The position numbers and the translations under genes were made by a program. From Viridothelium virens (lineage: Eukaryota > Ascomycota > Dothideomycetes > Trypetheliales > Trypetheliaceae): a stretch of 64,000 bases of DNA. The stretch is from the NCBI GenBank assembly GCA_010094025.1, contig ML991873.1:1-64000 (forward strand), given 5' to 3'. The notes beneath the pieces are model-generated. The model saw only the letters and a list, made by a program, of their open reading frames with translations. It was not told where the DNA came from and did not search any database. Positions 41,547 to 52,795 of this stretch are shown here, in pieces (positions within the stretch are counted from its first letter, which is position 1; every line of letters starts with the position of its first letter).

Positions 41547-43640
41547 ATGTTGGTGAGGCTAAGAATGGAGCCAGCATCTAGCAGGTTCTTTAGCAGACTT
41601 GCGCTCGCATCCGCTGTTGCTGCATTGTTAGCTGTGCTCCTGACCTGGCTAGGACTGCCCATCTCATTCCCATTTCTGCATCAACAGCAGAATTTATCGA
41701 CCATATTGGTCACCGACCCACAGACAGAGGTTTCTTACCGGGGTACAATCAATAATGACGTTGAACACTTTCAAAATATCTTCTATGCAGAAGATACCGG
41801 AGGCAAGAATCGTTTCACTCCGCCCGTCCCACGTCAACCACTGCCTGGCACTGTCATAGACGCCACTGCTGCCGGCGCTTGGTGTCCACAATTTGTAGGC
41901 CCAGCGCCTCTGCCGTTTACTAGTCCCATCACAAACGTCAGCGAGGATTGTCTCAGTCTGCGCATCGCGAGACCTCGCGGCACCAACTCATCATCGAAGT
42001 TGCCAGTCCTAGTCTGGCTTCATGGAGGTAAGACTAGCTTCTCATTCGTATGCTGCTACATCGTTTGGTATTAAAAAGATAGCACAGGCGGAAATGCACT
42101 TGGCAGTGGATACGATCAGTTGTATGAGCCTGACGGACTGGTTAGGCAAGCGAACAAGAACGGCCAGCCCGTAATATGGGTCGCCATCAATTATCGCCTT
42201 GGAAGTAAGCTCTTTTCTTCGTGTTTTCTGTTTTCATAGCCGATCCTAACTTTGTTTTGAGTATTTGGCTATGGAGTCAATGAGGCATTGAAAAGACAAA
42301 AATCAGCGAACGTTGGCCTACGAGACCAGCGCGCTGCGCTCGAATGTGAGCTTTTTCGACTAGAGTTCAGTCAACATGAAGAGTTTTGCACTCACTCTAC
42401 TAGGGGTTCGTGATAATATCGCAGCTTTTGGCGGCGAGCCTCGCAACATCGTAGCTATAGGCCAAAGCGTTGGTGCAATGTCCATTGGTTTGCATATGAC
42501 ATCCTTTAGCGGCAATCGAGGCGTTCCATTCCAAAAGGCCATGTAAGCGTCAATGGGTTGCATTTCGGGTTTACAAGACTAATGCAAATTCTCAGTATGA
42601 TGTCTGGAGCGACTGGCACGAACTTCAATATCATGAGCGACTTCGTTGCGAACAACACCATGACTGTAGCGAAACAACTGGACTGCATTGAAGGTGATCC
42701 AGATTCCATCGCTACCATCGAGTGTCTCAGAGCAGTTCCTATGGAGAAGTTGATGGATACCGCTGTTAGCTTTGGAAGATCCTTACATCCACCCTTCGGT
42801 GAACTCGTCTTCCACCCGATCCATGATGGTGACTTTATCCCCGATCGGCCATCAAAGCAACTACGAAATGGTCAGTATGTAAAGAACATACCAATCATTG
42901 CTTCATGGACCTCAAATGATGGCGCATGGTATCCATTGCCTTCTATTGATGACGACCAGTCCGTGGTCAGCAGCTTCGAGAAATACATTGTCGGGTTCAC
43001 CGATGCTTCATTGAAGAAACTTCTGCAACTTTACCCGCTCTCCGAATTTGAGCATATGGCGCGAGATGAAGCGGCAACAGCACAATATTACCGCGCGGCT
43101 CAGATAAATCGCGATTTGTGGTTTACTTGCCCGGTCATTGACTTCACCTGGCAATACGTCAACAATGGCGGGCCACAGAGCCCGAATGTCCGTCTGTATG
43201 AGATGAATCAGACCAAGTTTGGCCCTATTTTCCAGTATATGGGGGTACCACACTGGCGCGCGGCCCATCTGTCGGACATTCCGTACATGCTAAATGGGGA
43301 AGTAGCTGCGGGCGGTGATAACGGTCCGGAACAGCAAGAACTTTCTGCATTACTGAGCGGCAGTGCTGCTGCATTCGCGCATACCGGAAACCCAGCCAAT
43401 TCGAGCCATCATGTTTTACAAGACTGGCCATTTGCTTTCTCAAAGGCTGAGCCACGCGCCACGGAACACCCGGATGAGATAAACGTCTATGTGGTAGGTG
43501 GGCCGTACGGTAGTGGCTCGGGGAAAGTATCCGGCAATGGACTTGACATCATGTCAACCCGAGAAGGAGCACTGGCCTGGGAGAGGATAGTTGAGAGATG
43601 CCACTTCATCAATTCCATTCATGAAGAGATCGGAGTCTGA
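41547..43640 (+). CDS. Type-B carboxylesterase (cholinesterase family), membrane-anchored or secreted
   Basis: Five exons (41547-42027, 42088-42204, 42262-42345, 42404-42542, 42596-43640) give 621 residues. A hydrophobic stretch (LALASAVAALLAVLLTWLGL, about residues 18-37) is a signal anchor or signal peptide. The alpha/beta-hydrolase parts follow: SEDCLSLRI, the oxyanion loop LVWLHGGNALGSG rebuilt across intron 1, INYRLGIFGYG across intron 2, and the nucleophile elbow GQSVGAMS. The distal histidine is probably in VPHWRAAHLSD. All introns are 50-60 nt. Esterases of this family occur in several polyketide clusters, including patulin (PatB), where they act late; this protein is longer and carries an anchor, so equivalence is not claimed. 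Several NxS/T sites fit secretion. Confidence 0.88.
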
Positions 43641-43789
43641 CAACGTCTAAATACACCAGTTGTCAAACGCAGTGTGGCGGCTTCAGGGGAATTTCATGGG
43701 AAGTGCGCGACGAGAGATAAGCAGTTTCTCCAGGCTGACTATCTGATGTCCAATGTGATGAACTCTAGATATACATAACGAACCTGCAT

Positions 43790-45013
43790 TTACGGGAATA
43801 TAGCAATGAATTTGTGCCACGTGTCCACGGTATCACACTTCAAATATTCTTTCAATGTTGCACCATCTGTGCTTGCAAACATCATGGATCCAAAGGCCGG
43901 AGCAGATGTAAATAGCCCTCCAAAGGCACCCATGAGCAGTCCAGCGAGGAATGTTGGCACGCTGTTCGGCGCCGTACTGCCGTCGAATGGAGGAAAGAGG
44001 AGAAAGCTCCCAAACATCCAAATTGTCGAGAAGACAAGGTAGACAGGTATGAAAAAGACTGGCGCGGGGAGCTGTATGACAGCAAGAATGAGCAGGATGG
44101 CGATCACGAGACCAAGCGTCAGACAGCTGACTGCATGAATGATGGTGAACGTACGCTGTGCCCAGGGACCGAGCCAGTCTTTGAGAGACTCGCCATACCG
44201 CGCCCTGGTGTCCATAGTCAGCGACAGTGCTGTCACTGATACACCAATAGCGCGGACCAGCTTCACATTTCCAGCACTGGGTCCATCACTCCAGTTACCT
44301 GCGAGCCACAGGATCTGAACTATTGGCGAATACAATGCTGCGTAAATCCAACCGATCCACCCGAGAATAGAGGGTGGTGGGCTGGATGTGAAGCGGAACA
44401 TTGAGGACCTGTTGCTTGCTTGAACTTTGGTTCTGGAGGAAGAGCTGAATATTTTGGAGGTAGGTGGGCCTTGTGCGGCCGGAGATGGAGATGGTTCTCG
44501 TGAATAAGAGGGTGATGGAAAAGGCATCAGATGAGCGGTCTGTGACGTGGACTCAGGAGTATTTCCGCGTAGGTGCTGTAGCTCTTCCTCATCCTCGTTA
44601 GAAACCCTGACTGGCTCGTACGATGCGCCTTGCTTGTTAAAGAACGGGTGGTTTGCAATTTGTCCTGTCCTGAATGCAATGGATCTATTGAGGAGGGGTA
44701 CATGCCTCAAAAGCCTAAGAAACTGGTCCCCTCCTCGGGTCGGTTTCAATCTTGCTGCCAGCGCGACCTCCCAAAGGCCGACGACAACGATGCGAATTCC
44801 TGCGACCCAGCAGATCCAGGCAGTGCAGAAGGCAACGAAGAAGCCGCTGCTAATCCCAGTTATGATTGAGCCCACAAACGCGGTCAGAACAGAGCTGAGG
44901 AAACGATCGTGAGGGGAAAGATCGCATGACCCATAAGATGAAGTGGAACTGCTCCTGGATGTCAAAAAGGGATCTGAGGAGCTTGGAAAGTCGGGAAAGT
45001 CGAGAGAGCTCAT
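43790..45013 (-). CDS. Multi-pass membrane protein of unknown function
   Basis: Single exon, 407 residues. A Ser-rich N terminus is followed by hydrophobic segments (about residues 40-85), then a polar, Ser/Pro-rich loop (about 125-215). About four further membrane segments follow, including ILGWIGWIYAALYSPIVQIL, LTLGLVIAILLILAVIQLPA, VFFIPVYLVFSTIWMFGSFL and FLAGLLMGAFGG. No transporter signature was recognised. It converges on the carboxylesterase with 149 bp between stops. Whether it belongs to the metabolite locus is open. Confidence 0.75.
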   Translation of the reverse strand: MSSLDFPDFPSSSDPFLTSRSSSTSSYGSCDLSPHDRFLSSVLTAFVGSIITGISSGFFVAFCTAWICWVAGIRIVVVGLWEVALAARLKPTRGGDQFLRLLRHVPLLNRSIAFRTGQIANHPFFNKQGASYEPVRVSNEDEEELQHLRGNTPESTSQTAHLMPFPSPSYSREPSPSPAAQGPPTSKIFSSSSRTKVQASNRSSMFRFTSSPPPSILGWIGWIYAALYSPIVQILWLAGNWSDGPSAGNVKLVRAIGVSVTALSLTMDTRARYGESLKDWLGPWAQRTFTIIHAVSCLTLGLVIAILLILAVIQLPAPVFFIPVYLVFSTIWMFGSFLLFPPFDGSTAPNSVPTFLAGLLMGAFGGLFTSAPAFGSMMFASTDGATLKEYLKCDTVDTWHKFIAIFP

Positions 45014-46507
45014 TATACACTACGGCTGGCCTATGCAACGGTTCATTGACACAATATATTAGAGAAAATCAAGACTTCGAGCAGGTATTGGATTAAGAAG
45101 AATGCTCGGAAAGACGGAAAGAGAAAAGACTGGTTCGTTCGAGCTGTTTCTGGCACGGGAAATTGCTGACAAGCTACAGGAGGAAGTGGGATAATGCCTA
45201 TCTTTTATCATATCTCGGCTAGCCGGCCGATAACACTGTGCATCTCATGTAGCTTGGTCGAGCTGAGAATGCCAAGGCGTTCCGCGACATACCTCAGCTT
45301 AGCGGTTGTGCTGTGCCTAAGCTGGTAATTCAGAATAGAATGCAGATGGCTGTGCTGGACAGGCGTGGCAGCGTGGCAGGGAGGGGAGGGTGGGAAGGCT
45401 TAGTAATTAGGGGGTAGATCGCCTAAAACCGGTCCGTGCACTGGTCCCTGTACGGTAAGCTTTGTGTCAACTTTCCTCCGAGCGCTGGCCCAGAATTCTT
45501 TTCAAGAACGGGCAGCGACCTCGCATTCGCACCATAGACGCATCTGCATCTTCTGGGAAGAGACGTTAGGTACCATATGGCTTCAAGTCGTTTCGCTCAA
45601 GGCCGATCAATGACAGAAGGAGTTCGCATGTCCACGACTGGACTTCCCAACAATGGATCAGCGAAAGCATGTTCTCCTACAACAGTGAATAGAAGGCGAT
45701 TGCGCTGCCGAGAGTAGATGCACACATGATTCATGAAGCTCTGAAAAAAAAAAAATAAATAAATAAACTGAGGGAGGTGGATTAAGTGACGCTCATTGAG
45801 AGTCGCGGCAAAGCTTAAACTTGACAAGTCGATATCAAGGATGATTTGAAGATACATTGCCGGTAGCTCAGTCTTCGATCCCTGAAGTCAAAGTCCAGAT
45901 ATTTGGGCACTCACTCGTGGAATGGTCCAATCGCAACGTCGACCAATCTCGCTGCGCAACCGGACATAACCATGTAAGCTCTGCTCTGGGTCCCCTGTAT
46001 CCATTGACAAAGCATCTGTTCCCGTCTGTATTACGCTCTCTCACAACACTACTGGTACAACAATAAGAAGACTGGCCAGTGAACCTACAGCAGTCGCAGA
46101 AAGACAGACCAGCATAACTGGTCCAGCAGATGCAAAGTCGTTCGGAAGAAGGATACCTCGGTGCCGACATGAACAGCATCCAACCATTCGGTGATTGTAT
46201 GCTTAGGAAGGGGAAGCCTAGTAACGAGGACAGAACAATACCTAGACGAGAATAATACTACTTGAGTGACTCTTCTAAGAGACTAAAAGCAAGGATATTC
46301 TCCATACCTAATGAAAGGCATGCTATGATTGCTTTGGAAGGAAGTGAATGTAAGTATAAAGCCGTTTCCTGAGCATTGTGGAATCGTTTGCTCCAAGCTC
46401 AATACCAATGGTATGTTCAAACTCATTGTCCTAGCTTTGCGTGGATATCTGGCATTAGTCTGTGTACACTAAACCCTCAACGCCTCTTTCGTACCAACCT
46501 GTTAGAC
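45014..46507. other. Intergenic region, no supported gene
   Basis: 1.5 kb with no recognised coding sequence. An A-run followed by TAAA-like units lies at about 45743-45768. Confidence 0.4.
45743..45768 (+). repeat. Poly(A)/(TAAA)n simple-sequence tract
   Basis: Twelve or so A residues followed by short ATAA units. It could be a simple repeat or the tail of a retroposed copy; no SINE or LINE body was recognised next to it. Confidence 0.5.
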
Positions 46508-47646
46508 CTAATCCGTCAAATCGAGTACAACTCTGCCTTGCAACTTTGCCTCGTGCATCTCCTTGAACACTTCCGTCAGCTTGTCCATCTTTTCCACGCG
46601 ATGATGCGACTTCACAAGACCCCTTGCCGCAAAATCTAGTGTCTCGATAGCCTCTCTCCTGTTTCCTACTGCTACCGCAATAATGCTTTGCTCTCGTGCA
46701 ATCATAGTCTGTGGGAACGCCTTGGCAATAGCTTGTGGTTCGCCTTCTGGAATGCCTACGCAAACAAGCCGGCCTCCAAACCTAAGCAAATCCATGACCT
46801 GCGCATAAGCCGCGTTGGCAGCAGTCAAGACCAAAGCAACATGAGCACCAAAAGCGCCAGTTATTTTCTTCACCTCTTGGTCTACTTTACCCTCGGTATG
46901 GTCAATGAAGTGTTCAGCGCCGGATTCCAGAACAAGCTGCTTCTTGCTACCGTGGTCGATACCAATGACTCGAAGAGCCATACCGCGAGCTGCAAGCTGG
47001 ACCGCGATATGGCCAAGGCCACCTCCGGCACCTATACCAATTTCCATCAGCACGATCGCCGCCAATTCCGCACCAAAGTTCACTCACCCATAACAATAAC
47101 CCACTGGCCAGCCTGCGCCCCACTCTTCTTCAACGCCGCATACGACGTCACCCCCGCACACAGCATCGGCGCCGCAGCAGCAGAATCCACACCATCCGGA
47201 ATCGGGGTAACGTAGTTCGCCGGACCCAGCACATACTGCTGAAACGTACCCGGGGTATAATAGCCACTGATCTTCTGATTCAGACACACGCCATCATGCC
47301 CCTCAAGACACGGCGGACAGTTGTCGCAGCGCGCGCTGATCCACTTGACGCCGACGCGATCTCCGACTTTCACCGCCGAGTTCTCGGTCCCTGGCCCCAT
47401 CTTCACGATCTTGCCCACGCCTTCGTGTCCGCCTACTTGCCCCTTCTGCGTCGGTGCTGGCAGTGCTGCCCAGCCGTTCGTCATGACGCCGAGGTCAGAG
47501 TGGCACACGCCGGAGTGGGTAAGGTTGATGAGGACTTCGCCAGGGCCTGGTTCCGGGGTGGTGAGCTCTTCGATCTTGGTGGAGATGGTGCCTGGGTTGT
47601 CGTAGACGACGGCTTTGTAGGTTCTGGGGATTTGGACTTCGGCCAT
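46508..47646 (-). CDS. Zinc-dependent alcohol dehydrogenase (MDR, ADH1-type)
   Basis: Two exons (47646-47088, 47031-46508; 56-nt intron) give 360 residues. Catalytic zinc ligands are Cys48 (GVCHSDLG) and His74 (GGHEGVG). The structural zinc loop has Cys107, 110, 113 and 121 (CDNCPPCLEGHDGVC). The Rossmann motif VMGAGGGLGHIAVQLA is rebuilt exactly across the intron. The rest is typical of fungal fermentative ADHs (YVLGPANYVTPIPDGVDSA). It interconverts primary alcohols and aldehydes using NAD(H). Zinc ADHs also serve in polyketide clusters (for example patD in patulin), but this one is close enough to general ADH1-like enzymes that a primary-metabolism role is equally likely. Confidence 0.92.
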
Positions 47647-48359
47647 GGTGACGGTTGATGGAAGTGGCGGGAGCTGTGCAGGAAAGGAGTGGGTGTTGAG
47701 ATGAGTTGGATGATGGAATTAGAGAATCGAGACAGAGATATGAAGAGGAAAGGAAGTGTGCAGATTGAAAAGTAGGAACGGGATCGGTCACCTAGCTTTG
47801 TATGCCAGATAAATTGAGATCTTGCAGCCATGCATCCTCGGCATATCCTGTATGCATTCTAGCAGGCGCCTTCCCGCAGCGGGGTATGGTGGTATGCTAT
47901 GCGACGGGACCATACGATTGAGCGAAGGGGCACAGTGAGCTGGCGTCGCTGGGCTGCTTGATGATGTCGTCTCACGGTATCTGTCCAGGGTTCTATGTAG
48001 CCTTCAGGAACTTCCCGACGCACATGTCTTACTTTCTCAGGGTTTGAAGAGGCTTAGTATACCAGATCCAGAATGATTTGTTACCTTATGTTGCTATACC
48101 CTAGCCTAGGGGTTCGCTTGCCCCACCATGGCGGGGTCGTGGTTGCCAAGTGTGGAGTGCCACTGGTGCGTGCCCCAAACAGTAGTAGATCCGGTCCGAG
48201 AGACCTTGCGCCCCCCTGTCAACCATTCTGAGAGACGCTTAGGGTCTTAGCATATATCGCCGACCGGGCCTCTGGCCATTATTGGATCATGTTTCAGATG
48301 AGTTGAAAATTTGAGCATACCTCGCCCGCAAATGAATTCAGAGAAACTTCTGTAAAGGG
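47647..48359. other. Intergenic region between ADH and SDR genes
   Basis: Holds the ADH promoter and the SDR 3' region. No gene is supported. Confidence 0.4.
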
Positions 48360-49404
48360 CTATATAGTCAGATAGCCACCGTCAACAGGTAGTGGAACGC
48401 CTGTAACCCAAGCTGCATCACCACTAGCGAGGAATACAGCTGCCCTGGCAACATCTTCAACATCGCCCATGCCGCCAAATGGGTGGGCATCGCTGATTTT
48501 CTTGAGTTCTTCCTCGTTGGATTGGAGGTTCTGCGTCATCGTGGTCCGGAGAACTGTGCTGAAGTCAGCAGGGTAACAAAGGGAAAATCAACCGACAGAC
48601 TTACATCCTGGACAAAGAGCATTACAATGTATTCGCTTCGGTGCATAGTCAAGCGCAATCTGCTTTGTAAGCTGTACAACCGCGCCTTTGGCTGCGCAAT
48701 ATGAAGCTATTGTCCTCGTTAGTTTGACTCGGTGCGCTCAACCGATGAGCTTCATCAGCCAATTTTCACTCACGCGTCCCATAATATCCCACTAGACCCT
48801 GTACACTCGCCGTATTCACGATCCACCCTCGATCTTTCTCATCTGACCGTAGCCCCTGACTCAGCATCTGCCTCACCCCATACTTACATCCCAGAAACAC
48901 GCCTTTGGCATTCACCGCCATCGTACGATCCCAATCGTCCTCGCTCGTCTCATGCACTCCCGTCACTTTTGTATGCGTACTCTCGACACTGATCCCCGCA
49001 TTATTCACCACGATATCGAGCCGCCCGTACTCCTCCACGCACACTCGCACCGCGATCTCTGCGTCCTCCGCCCTCGTCATGTCGGCTTGCACAAAGCTTG
49101 CGCGGTGACCCAAACGTCGGAGTTCGCGATGAGTCGGCTCGCCATCGGTGCGGTTGTGAAAGGAGTCCGCTTTCCCTGTGACAGGATCGACGGAATTGCG
49201 TGGGCCGGGATAGAGGTCCACGCAGCAGATGAAGGCGCCTTCGCGAGCATAGGCATGGCAGATGGCCCGGCCGAGGCCAGAGGAGGAACCTGTTATAAGG
49301 GCGACTTTGTCCTGGAGGCGGCCGATGTTCATGTTGGTCATGAGCTTAGAGCTAGTCCGATGCTCGAAGTAATAGGAGGGAATGTGGGTGCTTTGAGAGC
49401 TCAT
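48360..49404 (-). CDS. Short-chain dehydrogenase/reductase (classical SDR)
   Basis: Three exons (49404-48774, 48706-48605, 48553-48360) give 308 residues. The cofactor motif is [20 protein letters not shown], with CVDLYPG after beta-2, then [10 protein letters not shown] and NNAGISV. The catalytic Ser lies in [27 protein letters not shown], where YxxxK is created by splicing of exon 1 to exon 2. CNALCPGFLRTTM and the FLASGD...[10 protein letters not shown] end are normal. Asp after beta-2 suggests NAD(H). The start is at [12 protein letters not shown]; a later Met (MTNMNIG, residue 22) is possible. It follows the ADH gene in the same orientation. Confidence 0.88.
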
Positions 49405-49899
49405 GTGAGACCTGCTGGAAGGGTGGGTTGAGTCTTGCCTGAAGTGAATGAGAGGATTTTCAATTTGAATGGGTGAATGGAAAGAACAGAAAGCTATACG
49501 TCATTGTGCGTTAGGAAGTGGAACCTGCAGGCGGTGGTTTGTCTCGGTGCAATCAGTCCAAGATACAGTGGAAGATTCCGCAGGAAAAGGTTGAAATCGA
49601 GGAAGTGAACGATGGAGAGTAAAATGATTCAGTTAAGTACGAAATATCATTATCATAACCTGAAATGCATCATCAAAATCGTTCGTCTTAGATCCATTGT
49701 AATTCAATTGTGCGTTTGTTCAGGAGTATGGTTGCTCCAGGGTATTGCCTCCTTCAAGCAAATTGTTGGAACTCCTTGCATCCGCCTCCGGGTCATTTGG
49801 TGGCATAGAACCATCGCATCCCTGGCAAAAGTCCAGTAGCTGGGGTGTTTCGACCCTTTCCACACCAGTCCATTTCTGAAAAAGTCTAATCCTCACCTC
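49405..49899. other. Intergenic region, nothing recognised
   Basis: SDR promoter plus the 3' region of the next gene. No coding signal. Confidence 0.4.
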
Positions 49900-50292
49900 T
49901 CATGTCGTTGCATCCCCATTCGCGCTCGCAGCATTCGTCCCGCTCTCATTCTCCGCGTCTGGTGCTCCCTCCACCAACCTTAATGTCTCCTCTACGACCA
50001 ACAAATCTCGCTCAATCATCTCCGCCCAGTTCTGTAGATCGCCGACCTCGTTTAGCTTCTTCGTGCTCGTGTCGACCAGCTTCTGCCACTGTGCGCTCTC
50101 CTTAGCCAACGCCGTCGTCTGCTTCGCGAGCTCGGCTTCCTGCCGCGAGATGGCGTTCGCGTTGGCCTGCAGGTCCGCCGCGCGTGCTCGCATGTCGGCG
50201 TCGAGATTTGCGCCGACGGAGTTGAGGGACGCGGTCACTGCGGCGCGGGCTTCGGCCGTGCCGGCCGGTGGAGCTTGGGAGGCCTCAGGCAT
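49900..50292 (-). CDS. bls1: BLOC-1 subunit 1 (BLOS1/GCN5L1) homologue
   Basis: Single exon, 130 residues from the ATG at 50292 (MPEASQAPPAG). The central part is a long helix/coiled coil (AISRQEAELAKQTTALAKES). The family signature is the segment AQWQKLVDTSTKKLNEVGDL followed by QNWAEMIERDLLVVEETLR, matching GDVENWARSIELDMRTI of animal BLOS1. The C-terminal tail is acidic and low complexity. BLOC-1 acts in endosomal trafficking. The frame extends upstream without a stop, but residues before this Met do not look conserved. Confidence 0.8.
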   Translation of the reverse strand: MPEASQAPPAGTAEARAAVTASLNSVGANLDADMRARAADLQANANAISRQEAELAKQTTALAKESAQWQKLVDTSTKKLNEVGDLQNWAEMIERDLLVVEETLRLVEGAPDAENESGTNAASANGDATT

Positions 50293-51676
50293 GGTAGACG
50301 AAGGGGGGTGTGAGAGGAATGAGGGAATGGTGGGCGTCGGAAGAGGAGAGAGACGAACGAAGCGGAGCGGCTCGACAGGGTTCCGTCCCGTCCCTTCAAC
50401 AATCCACGCTGCATAGAGTAGAGTACCTGAGTCTACCACAACCATAGCCGAATATATCGCGAACTCTTTGCATGGCAGTATTGCGTAGCTTCATCGTGTT
50501 CGTTCTGATATCAGTCTTGGAGTACTGTGTGGTCTGGACATTCGTCCTTCAGCATCTCGCAAAGTCGGCCAACTTGCTTAGCAGCGCTTCCCCTGAAGGT
50601 ATGTTTTTCCACTGTCTCGAGCTAAGAGGCATCGAAAGTTTCATGATACAGCTCTTTCCTTAAAACTTTGCTCCTAGTAAATCCGTGTACGTTCGTTCTT
50701 CGCCGTCCAGAGTCAGTCGATTTTGTCAAGACACAACAGTAATTGCTATTTCAAAGCGTCAACGATCGACGCAACAAGGTTTCAGCAAGTTTGTACCTTT
50801 TTTCAACCCCTCCTTGAATCTCGCTGATGGTGGCTGCAGTGTGCTCTTGCAGATTTCATCGGTCGCTTGATGCTTCGATTGCTGCGCCGCCTTGTTTCAT
50901 CCTCCTTCATAGTAGCCGCAGTGAGGCAAGGCCCGGATGTAGTTTGTATCTGACAAACAATGCGGACCCTAAGGAGCTTCGATTAACTTCCAGCTTTGAT
51001 CTTGCGGCTATATGGACTTTCCTGAACCTTTCGATTAGAAAAATGTGGGTTTGATTATCAGAGAGCTTACTAGAACAACTCGCTTGAATGTCATAAGATC
51101 AAATCATTCAAGTTTGACACTTGGTAGGAATGCATGATCTTGTTGTGTATAGTCTGCACTGTTGTTACCCAGTTGCTTCCAGAAATCGTTCTGAATGGCT
51201 GTCTGATCACTGCTCAAACTAGAAACTTTTGGCTGGGTCAGGGTCTCAGGAAGAGAATTATAGAGATCAAGGACTATTGAATACTTTGAGGGCATCTGCT
51301 ATGGAGACTTTTTCATCATTGATCTTTGTGTCCTTGGCCTTACACTCTTCCTTTTCTGGAAAAGAACATTCAGCAGGTACTTTGAATCGAGATTGCATGC
51401 GCTAGATCACCAGCTAGATCACTTGATGTAACCGTAAGATTGGTCAGGACATCCGTGGCTTAATCACAGCCCACCTGCTTATCAGAAATTAAGCGGCTTT
51501 ACGCACCGACCTTACTCCTTTTGTTTTCCACCCTCCTTCATTCTAGCTGGCCCTCTCCTGAAGGCGGAACCTCGAACTGACAGCTATCGAGCTTGTAGCC
51601 CATAAGGCATAGGTAGGGCCGTTTGTCTTCATTCTGTAGCCCGCTTACACTCGTTTCTTAGTCCGAACGCTCAAAA
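50293..51676. other. Intergenic region, no supported gene
   Basis: 1.4 kb with short unrecognised frames only; T-rich near 50500-50700. Confidence 0.4.
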
Positions 51677-52795
51677 ATGGCACCCACAACCTGCTGCGTC
51701 TGTAATGCTTCCACGACCAAGACCTCTGCTGAGTGTCATGCTGCACACTACTGCTCAAAGACTTGCCAGAAGAACGACTGGAAGACCCACAAAGTCTTAT
51801 GTAAAGGCTTTGAAGCCTTGCAAAGGCGACCATCATCTAACCATCTCCTCGGCATATTTCTACCCGAGGATGAATCATCCCCAAAACTAGTCTGAGTCAA
51901 ATTTAAGGAATCGACTGGACTTCAGGAGCTCGAAAAGAAGACGTTCCTAGGAGATTCCGTCGTCAGTAGTATCACAATCACGCGTAACGAACGTCGAGGA
52001 TTTGATTTGAAAGATGAAGTCGTCATCTACTACAACGACAACTTTCTAATAGATGGGTCAAGCCCAAACTAGTGTTACCACAAACTCCTTGGAGACGACT
52101 TGGAGAATGACTGGAAGGGACCATTGCTGATTATGCGCTCACTGAGACTCGATGGGGAAGCCCATGGCGATGTGACTCTTTCAGATTTCCGTCACGGCAT
52201 AGACTTCCTGTTGATCTATGGAAAGGAAGAGAAACTCTACCCAGCAGGCGACAATTCTCGTACGGGTACGTCTCTAGGTATCCGAGTTTCTCGCGCTGCC
52301 GGAACCCATGATCCTCCGCTTTACAGACTTGAAAGCACTCGTGTGCCCTTCGACAATCTGGTCTTTCGAGAGCCCGTTGCCCCAGTCTCCGCTCTCTTCG
52401 AATTTCCACTGCAAGCACGTACCATCTATGACGACCGCGTCCCCCCGATTAGACCTCTGACACATTCACCTGTCGCCTTTTTGTACTGCAACGTTGACGC
52501 AGAGAGTGCAGCATTTGGGTCTTTGATTGAAACGTTCTCATCATACGGCGACGACGTATTGGTGGTGCGAGAAGATGGCGAAGATCTGGATCCCATGAGC
52601 TTGGCGGCACTATGTACCTTTGCGAAGGATCAACTATCTTCTCGGTTGGCCGGCGTGACTTTCAGCAATGATTTGGAGAGGGCGATAACCCTCATGTCTA
52701 TTGCGCGGGGGAACTGGGAGCAATACTTTGAAAACTACCGCCACACAGCCACTCCTGATGGTCTAATACGCGGCTTGTACGGAGTACTTGAATGA
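51677..52795 (+). pseudogene. MYND zinc-finger protein gene, interrupted by two stops
   Basis: One frame runs 373 codons from an ATG but contains two internal stops: TGA at 51893-51895 and TAG at 52070-52072. The N-terminal MYND finger is intact (CCVCNASTTKTSAECHAAHY then CSKTCQKNDWKTHKVLC). The rest aligns with the MYND protein at 55.5-56.2 kb: LLGIFLPEDESSPKLV matches RLGILFAVDKEVPTLVWV, where Trp occupies the TGA site, and SDFRHGIDFL matches SDFRHIVDFL. Both stops can arise by one transition (TGG to TGA, CAG to TAG), as in RIP-like or ordinary decay. The downstream frame stays open for 240 codons, so decay looks recent. Programmed readthrough or sequencing error cannot be excluded. Confidence 0.7.

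Noticed and set aside
46508-47083. 191-codon frame that reads through the ADH intron into exon 2
   Set aside because: Its N-terminal residues are intron-encoded; splicing restores the conserved VMGAGGGLG motif from the upstream exon.
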